DNA from: Chlamydiota bacterium | Lineage (GTDB): Bacteria; Chlamydiota; Chlamydiia; Chlamydiales; Rhabdochlamydiaceae | NCBI GenBank assembly: GCA_013286675.1 | Contig: JABDFE010000008.1 | Location: 1-35,173, forward strand | Length of the DNA stretch: 35,173 nt | Direction of reading: 5' to 3' | Shown here: positions 1-9,580 of the stretch, piece after piece | Layout: every line of letters begins with the position of its first letter | How positions within the stretch are numbered: the stretch's first letter is position 1 | Notes under the pieces: model-generated | Told to the model about the DNA's origin: nothing | The model's database searches: none | The model's input: only the letters and a program-made list of their open reading frames with translations | Position numbers and translations under genes: made by a program

Positions 1-1
1 A

Positions 2-1975
2 ATTCCAACCATTTTTAATACCTCAAATACGACGACACAACCAGGCACTCATGGAACGGCCGGCTCTGGAGGAGGTGCAGATGGCACGGATGGATCAGCT
101 TTAGGAAATAGTATTTTCCTGCGCTCAGGTTCTTCTCTTACCCTCATGGCGCAAAACACTAACGATCTTTTGACGCTCGGCGATCAAGTCGCATTTACTG
201 ATGATACGACTTTAGGAGGAGGAGGAACATCTGTTTTTGTCACAGGAAATGGAACTGTTGTTTACAACGGCACAACCGATTATCAAGGGACCATCACCAT
301 CAACAATGCGAATTTCAAAGTGAATGGACTGATCGAAGAAGCCTCAATTTCCGTCTGCAGAAATATTAGCCTTAGCTCGCAAAGAGGGACGCTCAGTGGG
401 AGTGGGACTTTAACCGGAGACGTCTTTGTCAATTCCGGGAGGATCTCTCCAGATACCACACTCACCCTGGGCAGTTTGACCCTGAATTCAGCCGATCAAG
501 TAGAAGGCACCCTCGGAAGCCTTGTCCATATCACAATCGATTCCAGCGACACATCTTCAATCTCCGTGGCTGGACCCGCTTCGTTAGCAGGGATTTTGGA
601 GATCGACCTAGAAAATGCGACTCCTGGAACATACACGATTCTCACCTCATCTAACATTACAGGTACCTTTGATTCTGTTGAGTTTACTGGAAGAGCTCCG
701 AATTATTCGCTCTCTTATCTACCGATGTTTGTGCAGTTTGATTTTTTAGGTTTTCCTTCTTCTTTGCTCGCACTTTCTACACAAGGCCTCCGAGGCAACA
801 ACTTAAGAGTCGCCAACTACCTCAATCGTTTAGCCCCCAATGCCAATGTATTGGGATTGACAGATCAATTTGATCTTTTAAATGGCCTTTCTCCTTCGCA
901 GTACCGACAAGCCCTTCAAGCTATTAGCCCATCTAGAAATTCAATTGCAACATTTGCTGCACAAAATGTGATGTTCATGTTTTCCGAATCGCTTAACTCG
1001 CATTTTACCAAAAGACACCTTGCTCGTCATCACAAGACAAATCAGTATGTAAAGGAAACGGCCCTTGTAGTGGACAATGACACTAAAGAGCTTTTAGCTT
1101 ACATAAGACCCCCTCGTAAAACAATTTATACCCCACCCGAAAATACCAATTCTGAAATTTGGGGGGAGAGTTTTGGCCAATTCAGCCATCAAAACTCTCA
1201 AAATCAAACCCCCGCTTTTAATTTCAACAGCGGCGGCTTTTTTGCGGCCTATGATTACGGTAATACCGATCAGGGATACATTGGCGCGCTTGCGGGGTAC
1301 GCTTATTCATCGATCAACGAGCATCATTCGATGGGAAGCAGCCACCTAAATGCAGGATATCTCAGTGTCTATGGAACGAGATTTTTTTCCGACTTCTTCA
1401 TCGATGCTGCCGTTTGGGGCAACTATATGCACGTCGATCAAAAGCGTACCATCTCTTTTCCTGGATTTAGGAAGTCTGCAAAAAGTTCTTTCAACGCACA
1501 GCAACTCGATCTCCATTTTGGCACGGGATACGATTTCAATATGAATACTGTAACTATCGAGCCGTTCGGTTTTCTAGATTGGGTCATGGAATGGGATCCG
1601 AGCTATTCAGAGAAAGGAGCTGCTCCGTACAACATGAGAATCTCTTCTAAAAATTCATGGATGTTACGACTCGAAACTGGCCTCAATGGATATAAAACAA
1701 CCACGTACAGCTGGGGAATTTTTATCGCACAGGCAAAGTTGAGTTACGTCTACAAAAGGCCTCACAACGTAGGGCATCTCAATGCAGCGATTGTCAACGC
1801 TCCGGCATCGTTTTTTGTCGAGGCCTTTACCTCTGAGCAAAGTCTTATTTCTCCTGCCATCGAACTTTTTTGGCAAACAAATTGGAACGGTTTCGCATCC
1901 ATCAGCTATAACGGAGAATTTGGCAGCGGTTACACTTCTAATCAATTCTACGCAAAATTTGGGTATGCTTTTTAG
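2..1975 (+). CDS. Autotransporter (Pmp-like), C-terminal part; 5' end lies outside the window
   Basis: Frame is open from base 2 (IPTIFNTSNTTTQPGTHGTAGSGGGADG...), so the ATG at 146 is probably internal. Gly/Thr/Asn-rich beta-repeat passenger, then an autotransporter-like beta-barrel ending in ...QFYAKFGYAF with terminal Phe. Confidence 0.85.
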   Translation: MPTIFNTSNTTTQPGTHGTAGSGGGADGTDGSALGNSIFLRSGSSLTLMAQNTNDLLTLGDQVAFTDDTTLGGGGTSVFVTGNGTVVYNGTTDYQGTITINNANFKVNGLIEEASISVCRNISLSSQRGTLSGSGTLTGDVFVNSGRISPDTTLTLGSLTLNSADQVEGTLGSLVHITIDSSDTSSISVAGPASLAGILEIDLENATPGTYTILTSSNITGTFDSVEFTGRAPNYSLSYLPMFVQFDFLGFPSSLLALSTQGLRGNNLRVANYLNRLAPNANVLGLTDQFDLLNGLSPSQYRQALQAISPSRNSIATFAAQNVMFMFSESLNSHFTKRHLARHHKTNQYVKETALVVDNDTKELLAYIRPPRKTIYTPPENTNSEIWGESFGQFSHQNSQNQTPAFNFNSGGFFAAYDYGNTDQGYIGALAGYAYSSINEHHSMGSSHLNAGYLSVYGTRFFSDFFIDAAVWGNYMHVDQKRTISFPGFRKSAKSSFNAQQLDLHFGTGYDFNMNTVTIEPFGFLDWVMEWDPSYSEKGAAPYNMRISSKNSWMLRLETGLNGYKTTTYSWGIFIAQAKLSYVYKRPHNVGHLNAAIVNAPASFFVEAFTSEQSLISPAIELFWQTNWNGFASISYNGEFGSGYTSNQFYAKFGYAF

Positions 1976-2775
1976 AGAGCACTCACTGAACGCAAAAAAG
2001 CTTGGATGACAGCTGATAAACGGTCGGGCTGATCATACGGAACTCCATGACCTGCTTCCTTGATTTGTACGACCTCTAAGCGTTGATTAAGACCAGCGAG
2101 TTCTGCGGCCATTTCTGGAGAGACGACTGAGCCAACATCACCGATGACAAGCAGGCTTGGAACATCAAGAGTATTGATCAGCTGCACGTAATCGGGATTT
2201 GGCGGTGTCAAAACTTCAAAAGCACGCATACTTGTTTGAAATCTTGCCTGCACGAGTAGTTCGATGATCTCACGGGAGCGGTGGCTGTGCCTGCCCAGCA
2301 TATCAGCTAAAAGATCCTGCCTTGGCCGGCTGAGAATTCGGCGATGCTGATCTGCGACATCACTTTCATAAACTTCACGCTGACGCTCAGGTGTCAAAAA
2401 AGGTGGATCAACCAAGATAAGCCCTCGCAGTCGCTTAGGAATCTGACCGGCAACAACAGCCGCCGTCATGCCTCCCATCGAATGGCCAACCACCACTGGT
2501 CTGGCCAGTCCGAGCGCGTCGATAAAGCTCATGACATCGACAGCGAGATTGTCATACCGGTAGCCCTTGTCCGGAACACCCGAATTCCCATGCCCTCGAG
2601 CATCCGGCATAATAACGTCGTAATCTTTCTCCAGCGCCCGCGCTAATGGAATCCAGCACGCACCACTTGTCATTAGCCCATGCAGCAGAACAACTGGGGG
2701 TTTGTCTCCACCGGTTCGGAGGTAGTGCACGTCAATCCCATTTGCTTTACAGATCCCCGTTGTCCAGCTAGCCAT
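1972..2775 (-). CDS. Alpha/beta hydrolase
   Basis: VVLLHGLMTSGACW, MPDARGHGNS, VVGHSMGGM nucleophile elbow and GHGVPYDQPD catalytic His region. Confidence 0.9.
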   Translation of the reverse strand: MASWTTGICKANGIDVHYLRTGGDKPPVVLLHGLMTSGACWIPLARALEKDYDVIMPDARGHGNSGVPDKGYRYDNLAVDVMSFIDALGLARPVVVGHSMGGMTAAVVAGQIPKRLRGLILVDPPFLTPERQREVYESDVADQHRRILSRPRQDLLADMLGRHSHRSREIIELLVQARFQTSMRAFEVLTPPNPDYVQLINTLDVPSLLVIGDVGSVVSPEMAAELAGLNQRLEVVQIKEAGHGVPYDQPDRLSAVIQAFLRSVSAL

Positions 2776-2827
2776 TTTTTTCTAATTTAATTCCCTTTTC
2801 TCCTATTTTCCAATATAAAGATTGTAA

Positions 2828-3820
2828 ATGTTAGAAAAACACGCGCTTTCAGACCACCGCATCATTAGCTGTCTAAATACCTATTATGGCATTGAAGTCG
2901 CTACCCTTACATTTCTCCCCTTAGGCGCAGATATGAATGCTTCTGTGTATAAAGCTGAGGCTCTTGATCAAAGGTCTTATTTCATCAAGCTTAAGCAGGG
3001 GCATCATCATGATATCAGTGTTGAAATCGTAGAGCTATTACAGAGCGCTGGGATTGAGCAGATTATTCCTCCTGTTGAGACAATTCATGGCAAGACAACT
3101 CAGCGTATGGATGACTTTACTATCATTGTATATCCATTTGTTGATGGACAAGATGGATTCCATCGCCAACTAACGGATGATCAATGGATAAAGCTTGGCA
3201 AAGCGATGAAGCAGGTTCATGAAATAGAAGTCCCAAAACACATACAAATTCGAAAAGAAACCTACTCCTCAAAATGGCGCGAAATTGTTCGATCGATCTA
3301 CGTTCATCTTGAAGCCGAGCTCATCGGAGATGAGATCGCCTTAAAATTACAAACCTTTATGAGGAAAAATATGCCGGCTATTCGACGACTGGTCGATCGT
3401 GCAGAGCAGCTAGCAGAAAAACTCGAGAATAAACCACATCCATTCGTGCTGTGCCATTCTGATATTCATGCTGGCAATGTGCTGATAGCTGGTAATGAAA
3501 TCTACATTGTGGATTGGGATGAACCGATCATGGCGCCAAAAGAGCGCGATCTGATGTTTATCGGAGGAGGTGTTGGAAATGTTTGGAATAAGCCACACGA
3601 GGAAACCTTGTTTTATCAGGGTTACGGAAAAACGGAGATTGATTCAACAATCTTGGCCTATTATCGACACGAAAGGATCGTCGAAGACATTGCCATTTAC
3701 AGTCAGGAATTGCTTCTATCAACAAGAAGAATCGAAAATAGGCCAGAGATATACAACCATTTCATAGGAATGTTCGAACCTCAAGGCGTGGTAGAGATAG
3801 CTTTCAAAACCGAGGGCTAA
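2828..3820 (+). CDS. APH-fold phosphotransferase (aminoglycoside/spectinomycin phosphotransferase-like)
   Basis: Kinase motifs FVLCHSDIHAGNVLI (HxDxxxxN) and IYIVDWDEPIMAPKERDLMF. Confidence 0.85.
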   Translation: MLEKHALSDHRIISCLNTYYGIEVATLTFLPLGADMNASVYKAEALDQRSYFIKLKQGHHHDISVEIVELLQSAGIEQIIPPVETIHGKTTQRMDDFTIIVYPFVDGQDGFHRQLTDDQWIKLGKAMKQVHEIEVPKHIQIRKETYSSKWREIVRSIYVHLEAELIGDEIALKLQTFMRKNMPAIRRLVDRAEQLAEKLENKPHPFVLCHSDIHAGNVLIAGNEIYIVDWDEPIMAPKERDLMFIGGGVGNVWNKPHEETLFYQGYGKTEIDSTILAYYRHERIVEDIAIYSQELLLSTRRIENRPEIYNHFIGMFEPQGVVEIAFKTEG

Positions 3821-3839
3821 GAGATTCTTCGAGCCTTTT

Positions 3840-4214
3840 TCATTGGATTTTACAAAAAGCGCCTAGAATTTCTAGGGCTTTTTGAAGATTTTCTTTTTTA
3901 ATCAAAATATAGTCGGTATCAAAAGTAGAAATAGCAAAAATACTAATTTTTGCTTTGGCCAGAGGTTCTGCCAGAGAAGAAAGAATGCCGGTCAAACCAA
4001 AATCGAGCGGACCTTCCACTTTCAAGCACCTCCACCCTTTTTCAACTTTAACATCTGAAGGAATCTTGTCTTCTGAGCAAACAACCGATAGTTCATCAGC
4101 GGTTTTGGTGATCGAAAAGAAATCTTCCCCTTCCGTTGCCCAATGCGGAATACTGGAAGAAGCATTGAGACGAACGACAGCTAGTGAAATTGGCATAACA
4201 GAAAGAGTCAGCAT
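3840..4214 (-). CDS. ACT domain-containing protein (CASTOR/ACT_7-like)
   Basis: TADELSVVCSEDKIP, GPLDFGLTGILSSLAEPLAKAKISIFAISTFDTDYILIKKENLQKAL is typical of small ACT-domain proteins. Confidence 0.75.
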   Translation of the reverse strand: MLTLSVMPISLAVVRLNASSSIPHWATEGEDFFSITKTADELSVVCSEDKIPSDVKVEKGWRCLKVEGPLDFGLTGILSSLAEPLAKAKISIFAISTFDTDYILIKKENLQKALEILGAFCKIQ

Positions 4215-4259
4215 ATAAATATCTCCGGTGCGAACCTCTGAATTATAGTGAGAATTAGA

Positions 4260-5141
4260 TTAAATGTGTTCGTTAAGAACTTCATGGATGATCCGCCAGC
4301 ATTTCTTTGATTCAGAGTTATTGGGATTGGTAAATCCAGCTGCTACGATCAAGTTTTTCCACAAGACCCAGCCAAGCGCACGAGCCCACGTTTCTTGATC
4401 TAAAGAAAGCCTCTCTTGAAAAACCCCTCTACTTTTTCCATGAAACAAGGTCCAATAGATTGCAAGATCGCAGGCTGGATCACCAACTGCCAATTGACCA
4501 AAATCGATGACAGCACAAAGCTTGCCTGCTTTGACTAAAAGATTGCCTGCACTGATATCACCATGCACCCATACAGGCGGCTTCTTCCAAGAAGTGGAAA
4601 GAGCCTTTTCCCAAATCTCAGTAGCTGCTTTAGCATCAATTTTACCCTTCAAAGAGGCAATAGCGCCTCGTGTTTCGGTATCATAAACTGATAGCGACCC
4701 TCCTCGATAAAAGCTATGCAATCCAGGTGCTGGTCCTCCTGTAGAATCAATCCGGTGCAATGCAGTGAGAAAGTTAGCAAGATCGGCTGCGAATTCAGCT
4801 AGACCGTCTATGGGAGCAGACGCTGCACTTTCCCCTTCAAGCCAGCGGTAAATCGACCACTTCCAGGGATAGCCATATTCTGGTTTTCCCATTGCTAAAG
4901 GCACGGGAATTGGAAGCGGGAGCGGAGCTAATTTTGGTAACCATAAATGTTCTTTTTCCACTTGCAGCTCATATTCGGCAGCGCTTGGTAAGCGAACCGA
5001 CATATCGTTACCCAAATGAAAAGTTCGATTATCCCATCCGCTCATTGCAACAGGATCAATAGATAGCTCTTTCCACTTAGGAAATTGGGAGGCGATCAAG
5101 CGACGCACAAGTAAAGCATCTATGACGACAGTTTCTTGCAT
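4260..5141 (-). CDS. Aminoglycoside phosphotransferase family protein
   Basis: VWVHGDISAGNLLVKAGKLCAVIDFGQLAVGDPACDLAIYW motif; start overlaps the MarR stop region. Confidence 0.9.
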   Translation of the reverse strand: MQETVVIDALLVRRLIASQFPKWKELSIDPVAMSGWDNRTFHLGNDMSVRLPSAAEYELQVEKEHLWLPKLAPLPLPIPVPLAMGKPEYGYPWKWSIYRWLEGESAASAPIDGLAEFAADLANFLTALHRIDSTGGPAPGLHSFYRGGSLSVYDTETRGAIASLKGKIDAKAATEIWEKALSTSWKKPPVWVHGDISAGNLLVKAGKLCAVIDFGQLAVGDPACDLAIYWTLFHGKSRGVFQERLSLDQETWARALGWVLWKNLIVAAGFTNPNNSESKKCWRIIHEVLNEHI

Positions 5142-5620
5142 TCAGCTACCTTCGCTTGATTTTGTAGGAGTAATTTCTGGAAGATGGTGATCATGCACTT
5201 CATTTCCTCTGGTGTAAGGCTATGAAAAAATTCCGCATCTTTGGTTTCAACTGCGGGTAAAGCCCTCTTTAGGGTATCAGAACCTTTCGTTGTTAAAATG
5301 GGATTTTTTGCTCTTTCATCGGAGGATTTTATACGCGTAATTAGCTTTTTTTGTTCAAGCCCTCGTATAATCTGCGAAACAGTATTGGGATCAAGCCCTG
5401 CCATTTTACCGATGGTCGCTTGAGTAACAAAGGCTCCTTTTCGCGTTAACCACCCAAGCGTAGCAAGAATGACGAATTGCGGATGGGTAAGATCTATTGA
5501 TTTAAGCATCATTTCGATCGACCCCCTCCATGTTGTGCTGATGTGCCATAAAAGGAATCCAGGACTACGGTCCGGCGTGTCATGAGCTGTGATTTCTTTG
5601 AAATTGAAACGTTTCTTCAT
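5120..5620 (-). CDS. MarR-family transcriptional regulator
   Basis: Winged-helix pattern [50 protein letters not shown]. Confidence 0.88.
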   Translation of the reverse strand: MKKRFNFKEITAHDTPDRSPGFLLWHISTTWRGSIEMMLKSIDLTHPQFVILATLGWLTRKGAFVTQATIGKMAGLDPNTVSQIIRGLEQKKLITRIKSSDERAKNPILTTKGSDTLKRALPAVETKDAEFFHSLTPEEMKCMITIFQKLLLQNQAKVAECKKLSS

Positions 5621-6039
5621 TGTAAAACCCCCATGGCCTCAGCAATCACTCGAAAGTCCGTTTGTGAGATTTCAAAACAACCTCTTCTAAAAGGGAATCC
5701 CCATTTCTGTTTGTCCTTTATGAAAGACAACTCATCTAGAAGTATTTGGATAGGAATCTCTCTTGATTTAACAAAAGAAACATCTCGTCTCCATGGAACA
5801 AAGTCTTTGCTCATAGCAAAAAGATACGGATCACCGCTTTTAATTTCTCCTATTGCCGTGAAGGATTGACAAGGCTCTTTTTCGCCAAATTTGATGGTGG
5901 GAGAATAGTATACAATCCAATCCCCCTTTTTCATTCGATTTAATGGACCTGCTTTTCCATGACATACTTGAGCAAATCCTCCTAATACACCTCTTTGTAC
6001 ATGCTCTTTGGATGCAACTCCTATCCAGTATTTAATCAT
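5617..6039 (-). CDS. EVE domain-containing protein
   Basis: [52 protein letters not shown]...FTAIGEI pattern. Confidence 0.85.
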   Translation of the reverse strand: MIKYWIGVASKEHVQRGVLGGFAQVCHGKAGPLNRMKKGDWIVYYSPTIKFGEKEPCQSFTAIGEIKSGDPYLFAMSKDFVPWRRDVSFVKSREIPIQILLDELSFIKDKQKWGFPFRRGCFEISQTDFRVIAEAMGVLQ

Positions 6040-6413
6040 GGTTTTTCGCCGTGAAGTTTATATACTCTAATTCTATGTCCATCAGGATCAAGGATGACAA
6101 ATGTACGACCAAAATCCATATCGGTAGGCTTTTGGGCCACGGTTACATGCTTTCTCCCCCATTCCTCATACAGAACATCCACATTCTCTACTGGGAAGCC
6201 TATTTCAAAAGCTCCAGCAGGAGACTCTACTCGAGGTTCTGCCGTGTATTTAGACCAAAGTCCTAACATCACACCATTAGTCAAAGCGAACATGACAAAT
6301 GTGGGGGATTCTTCTATGGGCTTTGTGTTCAAAATTTTTTGATAAAAAAGACAGCTTGCCTGCGGATTGGTCACGAAAAGTATCGTTAAGCCTAAAGATG
6401 GCATGGACATCAA
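6036..6413 (-). CDS. VOC family (glyoxalase/bleomycin-resistance-like) protein
   Basis: [42 protein letters not shown] ... [16 protein letters not shown]. Confidence 0.88.
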   Translation of the reverse strand: MMSMPSLGLTILFVTNPQASCLFYQKILNTKPIEESPTFVMFALTNGVMLGLWSKYTAEPRVESPAGAFEIGFPVENVDVLYEEWGRKHVTVAQKPTDMDFGRTFVILDPDGHRIRVYKLHGEKP

Positions 6414-6441
6414 ATTTCTCCTTGAATGATTTCATTCGAAA

Positions 6442-6459
6442 TAATACGTATACGTATTA
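6442..6459. promoter_or_regulatory. 18-bp perfect palindrome, candidate MarR operator
   Basis: TAATACGTATACGTATTA equals its own reverse complement; ends about 29 nt upstream of the first gene of the VOC-EVE-MarR-APH operon. Confidence 0.6.
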
Positions 6460-6480
6460 AATAAGACAAGGACAAAGAAC

Positions 6481-6507
6481 GCTCAGGCAGCTCCTGAGCT
6501 TTTTTTT
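6481..6507 (+). terminator. Rho-independent terminator-like hairpin
   Basis: GCTCAGG-CAGCT-CCTGAGC followed by TTTTTTTT. Confidence 0.75.
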
Positions 6508-6550
6508 AATTCTCTCTTTTTAGATAATCCATCTACATCAGGAGCATTTT

Positions 6551-6979
6551 ATGAAAAATTTGTTCATTTTTGCTACATTGGCAATTTTCTCTCTTCACGG
6601 AGAAGAAGCTACCGTCCACTCACATGACGATCTCAAACTCCATGCCATGTTCGGAAATTCCTATCGGGGCTTAGCCACAAAAGAGACAGGGGCTAAAGAA
6701 TTCGAAGTGTGGAGAGCCAGCCTTGCTGTGGGCAGTAAGTCGCCCAAACACGTCCATGAAACAGAAGAAGTTTTCATCGTCCTTAAAGGCCACATTCTTG
6801 CCATTGTCGGAGACAAAGAGTACCACTGTATCGCACCATCTACCCTCATTTGTCCGGCAAATGTTCCTCACCAACTGATCAATGTTGGAGATGTACCCTC
6901 CGATCAAATTCTCATTTTGGGAATCGATTCAAAAATCTCTGATTTGGAAGGAAAAGCCCTCCACCTTCCTTGGCGATAA
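6551..6979 (+). CDS. Exported cupin-domain protein
   Basis: N-terminal signal-like MKNLFIFATLAIFSLHG; cupin motif SPKHVHETEEVFIVLKGHILAIVGDKEYHCIAPSTLICPANVPHQL. Confidence 0.85.
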   Translation: MKNLFIFATLAIFSLHGEEATVHSHDDLKLHAMFGNSYRGLATKETGAKEFEVWRASLAVGSKSPKHVHETEEVFIVLKGHILAIVGDKEYHCIAPSTLICPANVPHQLINVGDVPSDQILILGIDSKISDLEGKALHLPWR

Positions 6980-6980
6980 T

Positions 6981-7397
6981 TTAGCCAGCAAAAGCTGGAC
7001 TGCTTAAGTTGGAATGTACTTTAGTTGCTATGTTATCCAGGGGGCAACACAGACGGATAAGATGCGGGTGGTGATAAAAGGCGTTGGTTTGAGGGCCAAG
7101 TTCAAACAGGGAAGGTTCTTCGGTATGAAGAAAAACTTTCTTGTTATTACCCAATGCAAACCCTAGCTCAAGATGTGTCCCCTTCCCTCCAGGAAGAAGG
7201 ACAACTACAAAATCAGCTTCTGCAATGCCACCGAGCTCAAAAATAGCAACTTCTCGTAACCGTTCAAAGCTGACGGATTTGACGCTGCCATGCAAAGTCC
7301 AATCGTAACAGAGTGCATGGCCAAATTTCTCTAAAGCATCTCTGACTAAATTATGGGCTGCTGCTCTTGCAAGTGATGTTGCGATATAGTATTTCAT
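6981..7397 (-). CDS. Nucleoside 2-deoxyribosyltransferase-like protein
   Basis: MKYYIATSL..., IAEADFVVVLLPGGKGTHLELGFALGNNKKVFL. Confidence 0.75.
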   Translation of the reverse strand: MKYYIATSLARAAAHNLVRDALEKFGHALCYDWTLHGSVKSVSFERLREVAIFELGGIAEADFVVVLLPGGKGTHLELGFALGNNKKVFLHTEEPSLFELGPQTNAFYHHPHLIRLCCPLDNIATKVHSNLSSPAFAG

Positions 7398-7398
7398 C

Positions 7399-7836
7399 TT
7401 AGTCAGCTAGTAATTCGCCAGCTAATTCTTTAGCTAGCTTACCATCTACGGTATTATTGATTTTCATGATGGCTTTCATGACAAGCCCTAGATCCTTTTT
7501 CGTCTTGGCTCCAGACTCAGCAATGGCCTGAATCACAATTTTCCTTGTTTCTTCAGGAGAAAGCGCTTTGGGTAAAAACTCTTGAATGATCGCAAGTTCC
7601 TTTATTAATTGCTCAGCGGTTTCAGTCCGGTTAGCGCCTTTAGCCTGTTCTAAAGCTTCTTGCAGATTGCCGAAATACGTTTTGAACAGTTTGATGACAT
7701 CTGCATCGGGAAGATTCCCCCGTGCATCAACAGCCAAGATTTTGGATTTAAGCATCCGCAAGGTTTCAAGCCGGATCTGATCTCGGCTTCTCATGGCTTC
7801 CTTGATCCCCTCATTAATTTTTTCGATCATCGACAT
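7399..7836 (-). CDS. GatB/YqeY domain-containing protein
   Basis: MIEKINEGIKEAMRSRDQIRLETLRMLKSKI ... EFLPKALSPEE ... KDLGLVMKAIM. Confidence 0.92.
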   Translation of the reverse strand: MSMIEKINEGIKEAMRSRDQIRLETLRMLKSKILAVDARGNLPDADVIKLFKTYFGNLQEALEQAKGANRTETAEQLIKELAIIQEFLPKALSPEETRKIVIQAIAESGAKTKKDLGLVMKAIMKINNTVDGKLAKELAGELLAD

Positions 7837-7893
7837 AATATATCCTCATTTCACACCACGATAGATGAGTTTTAAATTTTTCCCAATCGAAAG

Positions 7894-8568
7894 TTAGGCA
7901 AACCATGATCTAAGAAGATCTGCGATAGCTTGTGGCGCCTCCATTGGGCTCATGTGGCCTGACTTCTCGACAATGGCAAGCTTGGCATTGGGGATCTGAT
8001 GAGCGAGTTCTTCATGTTCCTCTTGAGAAAAGTTTTTATCCTGAGTTGCATGGATCACTAAAACGGGACATTGGATGGTGGGTAGAATCGATTGGGATTC
8101 ATGTCTTGCTAACATTGCCTTCTCTTGATGGATAAAAGCTTCTTTACCTACTTCTAGGAACATCTTTTCTACATCTTTTTTAACAAGAGGAATAAAGACA
8201 AGCTTCTCGACAAATTCCTTTACTACCTCTTAAAACTGCCCTTTTTCAGCTTTTAGGATCATCTGCTGACGAGCAAGCCTTTTTTCTTCTGAATCGTTCC
8301 GTGCGGTTGTGTTCAACAGACAAAGCCGGCTAACTCGAGAAGGTGCAGTGCGCATGATTTCTAAACAAAGCCAGCCTCCCATAGAGTGGCCTGCAAGAGC
8401 AAACTCTGGAGGAGCTTGTTCTAAAATCGCTTGAATCATTTTTTTGGGGGTGTCTTGTGAAGGAGAAAGCACTTGAATGGAAGCAATGTCACTTAAATGA
8501 CGCGTTTGATGCTGCCAAAGGGATTCATTTGATAAAAGGCCTGAAATCAGGACTAAGGGAGGTTTCAT
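7894..8568 (-). pseudogene. Alpha/beta hydrolase interrupted by one in-frame TAA stop
   Basis: 8230..8568 (LVLISGLLSNESLWQ..., LAGHSMGGW) and 7894..8163 (CPVLVIHATQDKNFS, EKSGHMSPMEAP) are in the same frame (8568-8163 = 405 = 135 codons). The only stop between them is TAA at 8230-8232; the bridge reads ...KGQF*EVVKEFVEKLVFIPLVKKDVEKMFLE... Confidence 0.8.
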
Positions 8569-8999
8569 GTTCTTTGAATCTTCCAGCTATAGCAAGGCTC
8601 GCTGACCTTCTCTTTAATGCGCCAGCCTTTAGACGTGCGAATGAGCTTGTCGTTGTACCACAGTCCCCAAAACGCTACCTCAAGAACGTCCCCTTGGCGC
8701 GGGAGCTCTAACGGATTGTGGCAAAGAGACCGCGAATCTGCTGTGTCTCCATTAATCCGTATTTTGTAATTCGAAATCATGTGCTGACGAGGCAAATCCC
8801 CTAAATTTTCCACTAGGAATTTTTTGATCGTTTTTAAGTTGCCAGTAGGTCCACCAGCTTTTGAATAGTCGATGCGGGCATCCTCAGTAAAAATCAGATC
8901 GAGCGCATTAACATCCTTACTGTCAATAGCAGAGCAATAATCGACTAACAGATCCATGATTTCAAAACGGTCAGAAATTTCTTGCAAGGTCATCGCCAT
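8565..8999 (-). CDS. SnoaL-like / NTF2-fold protein
   Basis: MTLQEISDRFEIMDLLVDYCSAIDSKDVNALDLIFTEDARIDYS... FWGLWYNDKLIRTSKGWRIKE; 4-nt overlap with the downstream hydrolase start. Confidence 0.85.
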   Translation of the reverse strand: MAMTLQEISDRFEIMDLLVDYCSAIDSKDVNALDLIFTEDARIDYSKAGGPTGNLKTIKKFLVENLGDLPRQHMISNYKIRINGDTADSRSLCHNPLELPRQGDVLEVAFWGLWYNDKLIRTSKGWRIKEKVSEPCYSWKIQRT

Positions 9000-9138
9000 A
9001 TCAAATCCTCGATAAAAAGAGATTAGGGGAAATGCTCAAAATTTCCCATTGAAAAGCTCTCAAACACTTATTGACGCTTTGTCACCATTAAGCCTAAGCG
9101 TTTGCTCTTAACCCATATCCATGTTAAAGATATGACCA

Positions 9139-9519
9139 TTGGCATTAACCGAAAACCAAAGAAATTATCGACTGACTGGTGAAGCAATGACAGCAGAATT
9201 TCAGCATCAATCCTTAGCTGGAGGAAAATGGTTCACACTTTCACTCGCTGAACAGCTAGGCAATATTGGAAGTGAAGTCAACCGCGCGATCCGAGCTCGC
9301 AACGATAAAAATCGGTATGACAACGCCGTCATACGTGCCCTAGAACTTTTCGATCTGACCCTGAGTGATACTCGATGGAGAACGCGCCTTAAAGAGATCG
9401 CACGAGCTCGAGAGATTTTCTGCGATGCTGCTTGGGGAACTTCTGAATACAGGACATCGCTCGAAGATCTCAATATTTACTTCTTTCAATTCGCCCTTGC
9501 AGCTCGATCTCATTGCTAA
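9139..9519 (+). CDS. Conserved hypothetical protein (probable helical bundle)
   Basis: Clean ORF: WFTLSLAEQLGNIGSEVNRAIRARNDKN..ALELFDLTLSD..W..RLKEIARAREIFCD; TTG start as listed; family recalled only from general pattern. Confidence 0.6.
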   Translation: MALTENQRNYRLTGEAMTAEFQHQSLAGGKWFTLSLAEQLGNIGSEVNRAIRARNDKNRYDNAVIRALELFDLTLSDTRWRTRLKEIARAREIFCDAAWGTSEYRTSLEDLNIYFFQFALAARSHC

Positions 9520-9548
9520 TTGAGCAAAACTTATTATCGAAGTTCTTC

Positions 9549-9571
9549 TAGGCCGGGAATTTCCCGGCCTA
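9549..9571. terminator. Palindromic hairpin between convergent genes
   Basis: TAGGCCGGGAA-T-TTCCCGGCCTA: 11-nt arms around one base; no strong T-run. Confidence 0.45.
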
Positions 9572-9580
9572 ATGATGAGC

